NCBI GenBank assembly: GCA_002067045.1
Contig: MVPZ01000130.1
Span: forward strand, 1 to 20,370
Reading direction: 5' to 3'
DNA from: Methanomassiliicoccales archaeon PtaB.Bin134
GTDB taxonomy: Archaea; Thermoplasmatota; Thermoplasmata; Methanomassiliicoccales; UBA472
Length of the DNA stretch: 20,370 nucleotides
How positions within the stretch are numbered: the first letter of the stretch is position 1; the number at the start of each line of letters is the position of its first letter. The notes beneath the pieces are model-generated. The model worked only from the letters and a program-made list of their open reading frames with translations. It was not told the DNA's origin and did no database searches. Below are positions 15,181-20,370 of the stretch, in pieces. Both the position numbers and the translations under genes were made by a program.

Positions 15181-16338
15181 ATGGGATTCGATTACGCTAA
15201 CAGGCTGAAGATGCTGCCTCCCTATCTCTTCGCGGAGATAGAGGAGAAGGTGGAGAGGAAGCGGAAGGAAGGGATGGACATAATCGATTTCGGGATCGGG
15301 GACCCAGACCTTCCCACTCCCCAGCCCATCGTGGAGCATATCAAGAAGGCGCTGGACGACCCTGACAACCATCGCTATCCCTCAAGCGCCGGGGAGGCGG
15401 ACACCAGGGAGGCCATCTCCCGGTGGTACAAGGACCGCTTCAACGTGGACGTGGACCCCAAGGGGGAGGTGGCCATACTCATCGGTTCCAAGGAGGGCCT
15501 GGCCAACATCTGCCGGGCCTTCGTGAACTGCGGGGAGAAGGTGCTATCCCCCGACCCGGCCTACCCGGTGTACGCGCAGGGCGCGGCGCTGCTCACCGAC
15601 TCCAATCCGGTGCGCTTCCCCCTGCTGGCCGAGAAGGGCTTCCTTCCGGACATGGACTCCCTGCCCACGGACGCGAAGATGATCTACCTGAACTACCCCA
15701 ACAACCCCACCGGGGCGGTGTGCGACACGGATTTCCTGCTGAAGGCCTCCAGGTGGTGCGTGGAGACCGACACCATCCTTTGCTATGACAACGCCTATTC
15801 GGAGATGACCTTCGATGATTATGTGGCCCCCTCCGCGCTGGAGGTGGCCCAGGGGGACGGGACCATCGAGTTCGGCTCGCTGTCCAAGACCTTCAACATG
15901 ACCGGGTATCGCATAGGGTACGCCGTCGGCGATTCGGACCTCATAGCCGGGCTGAAGAAGGTGAAGTCCCAGATAGATTCCGGCGCGCCGAAGTTCCTGC
16001 AGAAGGCGGTGACCATGGCCCTGGGATCGTACGTGAACGGGGAGAAACCGCAGATGGTCAAGGACAACATCGCGGTCTACCAGGAGCGGCGGGATGTACT
16101 GGTTGGCGGACTCCGCAAGCTGGGGTTCAAGATCGATCCCCCCAAGGCCACCTTCTACCTCTGGATGAAGGTCGACCAGCCCTCCCTGAAGTTCGCGGAG
16201 AGGATGCTATCCGCCGGCATCGTGGTCACCCCGGGCGTGGGCTTTGGCAAGGGCGGCGAGGGATACGTGCGCATGGCCACAACCCAGCCGGTGGAGAGGA
16301 TAGAGGAGGCCCTGGAGCGCATGTCCAAGGTGCTCTGA
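15181..16338 (+). CDS. dapL: LL-diaminopimelate aminotransferase
   Basis: Class I/II PLP aminotransferase that turns tetrahydrodipicolinate directly into LL-diaminopimelate using glutamate, bypassing the succinylase and acetylase branches. The 385-aa protein has DFGIGDPDLPTP (36-47), the NYPNNPTGA motif (171-179), CYDNAYSEM (201-209) and the PLP lysine Lys236 in GSLSKTFNMTGYRIGY. The family also contains other aminotransferases, and the dapL call rests on the N-terminal pattern plus its place in a dap operon lacking dapC, dapD and dapE. The ATG at 15181 is preferred over a GTG at 15175 because GAGGTG (15170-15175) then has proper spacing. Confidence 0.92.
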   Translation: MGFDYANRLKMLPPYLFAEIEEKVERKRKEGMDIIDFGIGDPDLPTPQPIVEHIKKALDDPDNHRYPSSAGEADTREAISRWYKDRFNVDVDPKGEVAILIGSKEGLANICRAFVNCGEKVLSPDPAYPVYAQGAALLTDSNPVRFPLLAEKGFLPDMDSLPTDAKMIYLNYPNNPTGAVCDTDFLLKASRWCVETDTILCYDNAYSEMTFDDYVAPSALEVAQGDGTIEFGSLSKTFNMTGYRIGYAVGDSDLIAGLKKVKSQIDSGAPKFLQKAVTMALGSYVNGEKPQMVKDNIAVYQERRDVLVGGLRKLGFKIDPPKATFYLWMKVDQPSLKFAERMLSAGIVVTPGVGFGKGGEGYVRMATTQPVERIEEALERMSKVL

Positions 16339-16344
16339 GGGCGG

Positions 16345-16953
16345 ATGCCTGAGAACCCCTTCGATCAGCTGGCCGACGAGTATGACCTGTGGTTCGAGAG
16401 GAACCGCCATGCATACCGCGCGGAGCTGGCGGCCCTCCGCCCCTCCGTACCTCAGGGCCGGGGGCTGGAGGTGGGGATGGGCACGGGGCGCTTCGCCCTG
16501 CCGCTCGGGATATCCACGGGCGTGGACCCCTCCCTGCCCATGCTCAATACAGCCGTGAAGAAGGGGTTGGAGGCGGTCCGGGGAAGGGCGGAGGCCCTGC
16601 CCTTCAGGGACAGCGCCCTCGACTTCGTGCTCATGGTAACCGTGCTCTGCTTCGCGGACCCCTTGCCCTCGCTGAGGGAGGCCTTCCGGGTGGTGCGGCC
16701 GGGGGGACGGCTGATCATCGGGCTGCTGGACCGGGACAGCCCTTTGGGAAAGGTCTACGGGGAGAAGGCCTCCGGAAGCCGCTTCTACCGGACCGCCAGG
16801 TTCCTATCGGTGGCCGAGGCCCTGGGAATGATGGAGGCCGCGGGTTGGCAGGCCACGGACGTTCGCCAGACCGTGTTCGGCGGAGAAGGGCCGGAAGAGG
16901 TCCTGGAGGGACACGGCCAGGGGCTTTTCGTGGTCATCGCCGCCCGGAAGTGA
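16345..16953 (+). CDS. Class I SAM-dependent methyltransferase
   Basis: A 202-aa methyltransferase of the UbiE/type-11 group. Motif I is LEVGMGTGRFALPLG (41-55), followed by the acidic VDPS (60-63), EALPFRDSALDFVLMV as motif II/III, and LREAFRVVRPGGRLIIGLLD as the post-II strand. Nothing in it reveals the acceptor; small molecules and cofactors are both possible. It sits 6 nt behind dapL with GAGGGCGG before its ATG, so it is transcribed with the lysine operon, and it is convergent with the HdrD-like gene 10 nt away. A link to lysine metabolism is not established and may be only positional. Confidence 0.85.
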   Translation: MPENPFDQLADEYDLWFERNRHAYRAELAALRPSVPQGRGLEVGMGTGRFALPLGISTGVDPSLPMLNTAVKKGLEAVRGRAEALPFRDSALDFVLMVTVLCFADPLPSLREAFRVVRPGGRLIIGLLDRDSPLGKVYGEKASGSRFYRTARFLSVAEALGMMEAAGWQATDVRQTVFGGEGPEEVLEGHGQGLFVVIAARK

Positions 16954-16963
16954 TCCAGCAGGT

Positions 16964-18097
16964 CTACGGCCTGCGGTAGCCCCTTACGCCCCGGGCGTAG
17001 GCCCTGTTCACCACCTCTATGAGGGAGGCGTCGTAGCGAGGAAGCCCCTCGCCCAGGGACAGCAGGATGTACTCCGCCAGGTCGTAGACCTGGGGACCAT
17101 TCTCCGGACGGCCCTCCATCAGGTTCTGTCGGCACCCTGCGCAGTTGGTGATTATGATATCCCCTCCCTCGGAGGCCACCTGCACATGCTCCTGGCAAGA
17201 GGCGCTTATGGACGCGGTGGGGTGGTTGAGGCGCACCCCTCCGCCGAAGCCGCAGCAGTTGGAGCCCTCTGGGTCAGGGTTCATGAGCTCCGTTCCAGGG
17301 ACCTTCCTCAGCAGCTCCCTCGGCTCTTTGAAGATCCCCGCGCCCCTGGTCAGATGGCAGGGGTCGTGGTAGTAGACCCTTCCGCCGGCCTTGTCCCCTG
17401 GCGCCAGCCTGCCCTGGTCGATCAGATCGCCCAGGAACTGGGAGGCCTGCACCACCTCGAAGCCCAGCGGCCCGAACATGCCAGGGTAGGCCTTGGACAG
17501 GGCCATGAAGCAGCCCGGGCAGGAGACCACCACCTTCCTGGCCCCCATCTCCCTCAGCTTGGCGATCACCTTGGGTCCGTTGGCCTTGATGACCGAAGGA
17601 TTCCCGGTGCCAGCAGCGGCCAGGCCGCAGCAGTAGTCCAGGCCGTCCAGCACGGAGAAGTCCACCCCGGCCCTCTCCATCAGGCGGGTGATGGCCAGGA
17701 CCATGGTCTTGTGGATGTAGCTGGAGTAGCAGCCGGGGTAGTAGACCACCTCGGCCGGACGGGGCTCGAAGTGCAGCGGCTCCTCCACCTCCGCGGCGGT
17801 CTTGAATATGTTGCGTTCGTAGTCGGGGTCGCATATGAAGTTGATGTCGGTAAGGCCGGAAGCGGTCACCCGCTTCAGCCTGGCCTCCTTGATCAGAAGC
17901 TTGAGGCTGAGCTTCTCCGGGCACGCCGATTCGCACTTCCCGCAGGTCAGGCACATGGTGATGTCATGCCCGGTCTCCATGCCCCCCTTAAGGTAACCTA
18001 TCAGGGAATCGATCATGTCGACGTCCGAGTACTGCGGGCAGGCCTCGATGCACTTGCCGCATCTCAGGCAGCGCTGGTCGTAGTCCGAAGGGTCCAT
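16964..18097 (-). CDS. HdrD-like (Fe-S) protein with two CCG domains
   Basis: A 377-aa soluble electron-transfer/oxidoreductase protein of the HdrD/GlpC family. The N-terminus carries two 4Fe-4S motifs, CxxCxxCxxxC at Cys10/13/16/20 and Cys49/52/55/59. Two complete CCG domains follow: Cys123, CCG156-157, CPGC193-196; and Cys247, CCG281-282, CAGC319-322. In HdrD the CCG domains bind the unusual 4Fe-4S cluster where heterodisulfides are reduced. True HdrD pairs with HdrE; GlpC/GlcF-type proteins pair with FAD oxidases. No partner is encoded here, so the substrate is open: heterodisulfide reduction in a methanogen, or oxidation of a hydroxyacid, are both reasonable. It has its own promoter-like element downstream of pgk. 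Confidence 0.9.
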   Translation of the reverse strand: MDPSDYDQRCLRCGKCIEACPQYSDVDMIDSLIGYLKGGMETGHDITMCLTCGKCESACPEKLSLKLLIKEARLKRVTASGLTDINFICDPDYERNIFKTAAEVEEPLHFEPRPAEVVYYPGCYSSYIHKTMVLAITRLMERAGVDFSVLDGLDYCCGLAAAGTGNPSVIKANGPKVIAKLREMGARKVVVSCPGCFMALSKAYPGMFGPLGFEVVQASQFLGDLIDQGRLAPGDKAGGRVYYHDPCHLTRGAGIFKEPRELLRKVPGTELMNPDPEGSNCCGFGGGVRLNHPTASISASCQEHVQVASEGGDIIITNCAGCRQNLMEGRPENGPQVYDLAEYILLSLGEGLPRYDASLIEVVNRAYARGVRGYRRP

Positions 18098-18117
18098 GGG
18101 TCGGGAAGGAAAAATCC

Positions 18118-18131
18118 TGGATTAATAATGA
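18118..18131 (-). promoter_or_regulatory. Candidate TATA element for the HdrD-like gene
   Basis: On the minus strand CATTATTAATCC (from + strand 18119-18130) is centred about 27 nt before the ATG at 18097, the position for a leaderless archaeal transcript. No Shine-Dalgarno precedes the ATG. It lies in the 66-nt gap after pgk. Confidence 0.5.
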
Positions 18132-18163
18132 TACAGAAGCATCTTCCAACAGGCCGATGCGGT

Positions 18164-19402
18164 TCAGCACCGCCCTTGCGTCTCCCGGCGATAGGCGGCC
18201 TTCAGGGCGTCCACCACCGGCATGGGCTTGCCAAGGATATACGTCTCCAAGGCCCCCCCGCCGGTGCTCACATAGGAGAAGCGGTCGCAGCAACAGAAGC
18301 GCTGGGCGGCGCTGACGGTATGCCCTCCTCCGATCACGGAGAAGGCGTGGCCCACGACCGCCGCCTGCATGAGCATCTTGGTGCCCAGCTCGAAGCCGGG
18401 GGTCTCTATCTTGCCCGCGGGCCCGGACATGAAGACGGTGCAAGCGTCCCTGAGCATCTCCTCGAAGGCCCGGGCGCTCCCCATGCCGATGTCGTGTATG
18501 GGGTGAACGGAAGGCAGATCTGCTATGGGCACATCCATCCTGGCGCCATCGACCTCCAGGGCCACGTCGAAGGGCAGCTGTATGCGGTCCCCGTACATCT
18601 CCAACAAGCGGTGCGCCTCCCTCAGGTTCTCGTCATTGAACTCCTTCATCAGGTTGCGTTCGCTCCTCTCCCCCAGGTCCACTCCCTTGGCCTTCAGGAA
18701 GGCGTTGGCCACCAGTCCGACCAGGATCACCCGGTCGGCGATGCCGTTCCCCAGCACACGGTCCACCACCTTGATGGCGTCCGAGAACTTGGCTCCCCCG
18801 AGAACGAAAATGCAGGGGTGGGAGGGTGAGCTGAAAACGGTCTCCAGGGCATGGAGCTCCTTCTCCATCAGCCTGCCGGCGGCGGAAGGCATGATGGCCT
18901 GGAACCCGACCAGGGAGCACTGGGAACGATGGGCGGCGCCGAAGGCGTCGTTGACATAGAAGTCCGCCAGCCTGGACAGCCGCTCCACCAATGCCGAGCG
19001 GGAATGCTCCTCCATCGACCTCTTGTCCATCTCCCCCGGCTCGTCCCTCACGTTGCGGAGCATGATCGCCGTTCCTGGCCTCATCTCCTTAATGGCCCGG
19101 GAGGCCTCCTCCCCATAGAGGTCATCGACGTACGCGACCTCCTGTCCTAGAAGTTCAGAGGTACGTTTGGCATGCCTCTCCAAGGATATATAGTCCCATT
19201 CCCCAGGACGGCTCTGGTGCGCCAGAATGATGACCTTGGCCCTGCGGCCCAGCAGCTCCTTGAGGGTGGGCAGGACCTCCCTGATACGGTTGTCGTTGGC
19301 CAGGTCCAAGGTGTCCTCCCGCAGCGGGCAGTTGATGTCCACCCGGTAAATGACGGTCCTCCCCTCTACATCCAGGTCGTCTATGGTGAAGTGGTCCTTC
19401 AT
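18164..19402 (-). CDS. pgk: Phosphoglycerate kinase, archaeal type
   Basis: Glycolytic/gluconeogenic enzyme interconverting 1,3-bisphosphoglycerate plus ADP with 3-phosphoglycerate plus ATP. From the ATG at 19402 it is 412 aa. Motifs: VIYRVDINCPL (17-27), DNRIREVLPTL, LAHQSRPG (60-67), LRNVRDEPGE, YVNDAFGAAHRS, VLGGAKFSDAIKVV, FMSGPAGKIE, VIGGGHTVSAA and the C-terminal STGGGALE. GGGHT in place of the bacterial GGGDT is, from memory, seen in archaeal PGKs. An in-frame ATG at 19444 would add MPRPPLTGDAWGIA and lies about 30 nt after a TATA-like stretch, so a leaderless start there is a real alternative; 19402 is chosen because homology begins there. Its neighbour downstream is the HdrD-like gene. 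Confidence 0.94.
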   Translation of the reverse strand: MKDHFTIDDLDVEGRTVIYRVDINCPLREDTLDLANDNRIREVLPTLKELLGRRAKVIILAHQSRPGEWDYISLERHAKRTSELLGQEVAYVDDLYGEEASRAIKEMRPGTAIMLRNVRDEPGEMDKRSMEEHSRSALVERLSRLADFYVNDAFGAAHRSQCSLVGFQAIMPSAAGRLMEKELHALETVFSSPSHPCIFVLGGAKFSDAIKVVDRVLGNGIADRVILVGLVANAFLKAKGVDLGERSERNLMKEFNDENLREAHRLLEMYGDRIQLPFDVALEVDGARMDVPIADLPSVHPIHDIGMGSARAFEEMLRDACTVFMSGPAGKIETPGFELGTKMLMQAAVVGHAFSVIGGGHTVSAAQRFCCCDRFSYVSTGGGALETYILGKPMPVVDALKAAYRRETQGRC

Positions 19403-19467
19403 GGCGATTCCCCAGGCGTCCCCCGTCAAAGGGGGCCGTGGCATCTCTACGTCATCAGGATGGCGAT

Positions 19468-19482
19468 GCAATAAAAAATGAT
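19468..19482 (-). promoter_or_regulatory. Candidate TATA element for pgk
   Basis: The minus strand reads CATTTTTTATTGC across this stretch, the only AT-rich block upstream of pgk. It lies about 30 nt before the ATG at 19444 and 70 nt before the ATG at 19402, so it bears on which start is used. Confidence 0.4.
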
Positions 19483-19542
19483 TTGCCTGGAAAGGCCAGC
19501 CATGTCAGGCGGATATCCATGGTCTGGAAGGAACGCCCAACA

Positions 19543-19555
19543 CCGTTTATATTCC
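19543..19555 (+). promoter_or_regulatory. Candidate TATA element for the ABC transporter gene
   Basis: CCGTTTATATTCC is centred about 37 nt before the ATG at 19587, predicting transcription from about 19575 and a leader of roughly 10 nt. Together with the pgk element it makes this 184-nt region a divergent promoter. Confidence 0.5.
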
Positions 19556-19562
19556 TGCTGAG

Positions 19563-19589
19563 CATGTGCTGTCCTCGATATTGCACATG
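19563..19589. promoter_or_regulatory. Inverted repeat over the predicted start site of the ABC gene
   Basis: CATGTGC (19563-19569) and GCACATG (19583-19589) are perfect 7-bp arms with a 13-nt spacer. The dyad centre, 19576, is about 25 nt after the TATA candidate, on the expected transcription start, and the right arm contains the ATG. A repressor binding here would block initiation. Chance occurrence is possible. Confidence 0.3.
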
Positions 19590-20370
19590 TCCGCCATAAG
19601 AGCAGAGGGCCTGGTCAAGAGGTTCGGGGACTTCATGGCCGTGGACGGGGTGAGCTTCGAGGTGCCCGAGGGGCAGTTCTTCGGCCTACTGGGCCCCAAC
19701 GGCGCGGGAAAGACCACCACCATACGCATGATGACCGGGGTCCTGCGCCCCGATGGCGGATCGGTGAGCATACTCGGCACGGACATGGCCAGGGACCCCC
19801 TGGGGGCCAAGCAGAGGCTTGGGGTCATCCCGGAGGTCGGCAACGTCTACCCGGACCTCACCGCCCGCGAGAACCTGGAGCTGTTCGGCAGGTTCTACGG
19901 TCTCTCCGGGCAGGTGCGCCGGGAAAGGGCCGCCGCCCTGCTGGAGGAGCTGGGCCTGGGGGGAAGGGAGGACGAGAAGGCCAAGCGCTTCTCCAAGGGG
20001 CTCCGGCAGAGGGTGTCCATCGGCTGCGCCATGATCCATGGGCCGGACCTGCTCTTCCTGGACGAGCCCACCGAGGGCCTGGATGTGCAGAGCCGGCGTC
20101 TGATCCTGGAGAAGGTGGGAAGGATGAACCGCGCGGGGGCCACGGTGGTCCTGACCACGCACAACATCGAGGAGGCCAGCCGCCTGTGCGACCGGGTGTG
20201 CATCATCAACCGGGGAAAGGTGGCCGCCCTGGACACCCCGGAGAGGCTGAGGGCCACCTTCGAGGGAGCGCGCTCGGTGGAGGTGGCCTTCGACCGCCCG
20301 GTGGAATGCGGCCTGTTCTCCTCCGAATGCATCACCCGCGCCGAGGGCCAGGGCCACAAGCTCCGCTTCT
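19587..20370 (+). CDS. ABC transporter ATP-binding protein (ABC-2/DrrA type), 3' end outside window
   Basis: The first 261 residues of an ATPase that would drive export with a membrane permease, probably encoded just beyond the window. Walker A is LLGPNGAGKTTT (34-45), the signature is the FSKGLRQRV variant (135-143) of LSGGQ typical of ABC-2 exporters, Walker B is LLFLDEPTEGLD (155-166), and the switch histidine is in TTHNIEEA. The Q-loop position reads VIPEVGNVYPDLTARENL, with Glu where Gln is usual. It is open to the last base with no stop. The start is the ATG at 19587, close behind a TATA candidate. The substrate could be drugs, lipids or polysaccharide and cannot be told from the ATPase. 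Confidence 0.92.
   Translation, partial: MSAIRAEGLVKRFGDFMAVDGVSFEVPEGQFFGLLGPNGAGKTTTIRMMTGVLRPDGGSVSILGTDMARDPLGAKQRLGVIPEVGNVYPDLTARENLELFGRFYGLSGQVRRERAAALLEELGLGGREDEKAKRFSKGLRQRVSIGCAMIHGPDLLFLDEPTEGLDVQSRRLILEKVGRMNRAGATVVLTTHNIEEASRLCDRVCIINRGKVAALDTPERLRATFEGARSVEVAFDRPVECGLFSSECITRAEGQGHKLRF

Noticed and set aside
16954..16963. Terminator hairpin between the convergent methyltransferase and HdrD-like genes
   Set aside because: The gap is only 10 nt and shows neither a T-run nor a stem; no convincing terminator was found in the window.
19469..19471. TTG start for pgk at 19471
   Set aside because: It lies inside the TATA-like element and the added residues match nothing in the family; ATG 19402 or 19444 is better.

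Overview
The window looks like a chromosomal segment of a GC-rich archaeon, most plausibly from the Thermoplasmata/Methanomassiliicoccales side of the Euryarchaeota. This placement is inferred, not measured. It rests on an archaeal-type phosphoglycerate kinase, an HdrD-like iron-sulfur protein, an AmmeMemoRadiSam radical SAM protein, an archaeal A24 prepilin/preflagellin peptidase, TATA-like boxes about 25-30 nt upstream of start codons, and an O6-alkylguanine-DNA alkyltransferase/endonuclease V fusion of the kind characterised in Ferroplasma.

Layout. 1-73: a short stretch that does not match the gene it abuts and carries a 15-bp near-direct repeat; it may be the end of an insertion element. 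74-3058: 5'-truncated cell-surface protein (NosD-like beta-helix, six Ig-like modules, SbsA-type Ig module, carboxypeptidase-regulatory-like module, C-terminal membrane anchor). 3104-5063: thiL overlapping an AmmeMemoRadiSam radical SAM gene. 5068-5949 (-): A24 peptidase, divergent from an MscS channel with a secreted beta-rich ectodomain (6045-7592). 7641-9528: a translationally coupled trio of nitroreductase, AGT-endonuclease V fusion, and a small protein of unknown function.

9529-16953 is the centrepiece: an AT-rich regulatory region with overlapping dyads, then an Lrp/AsnC regulator and dapA-dapB-lysC-lysA-dapF-dapL plus a methyltransferase, with gaps of 0-9 nt or ATGA overlaps. These enzymes cover aspartate to lysine by the diaminopimelate aminotransferase (DapL) route, except aspartate-semialdehyde dehydrogenase (asd), which is not in this window. 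The leading regulator is the obvious candidate for autoregulation and lysine-responsive control.

16964-19402 (-): an HdrD-like (Fe-S) protein and, upstream of it, pgk, each with its own promoter-like element. 19587-20370: an ABC transporter ATPase divergent from pgk that runs off the window end.

Most of the window is ordinary, dense archaeal housekeeping DNA. I see no CRISPR array, tRNA, rRNA or complete mobile element, and no gap over about 120 nt between genes. I did not find a clearly new multi-gene system. The items most worth a second look are the interrupted surface-protein gene, the dyads in front of the lysine operon, the repair fusion with its uncharacterised partner, and the MscS ectodomain.
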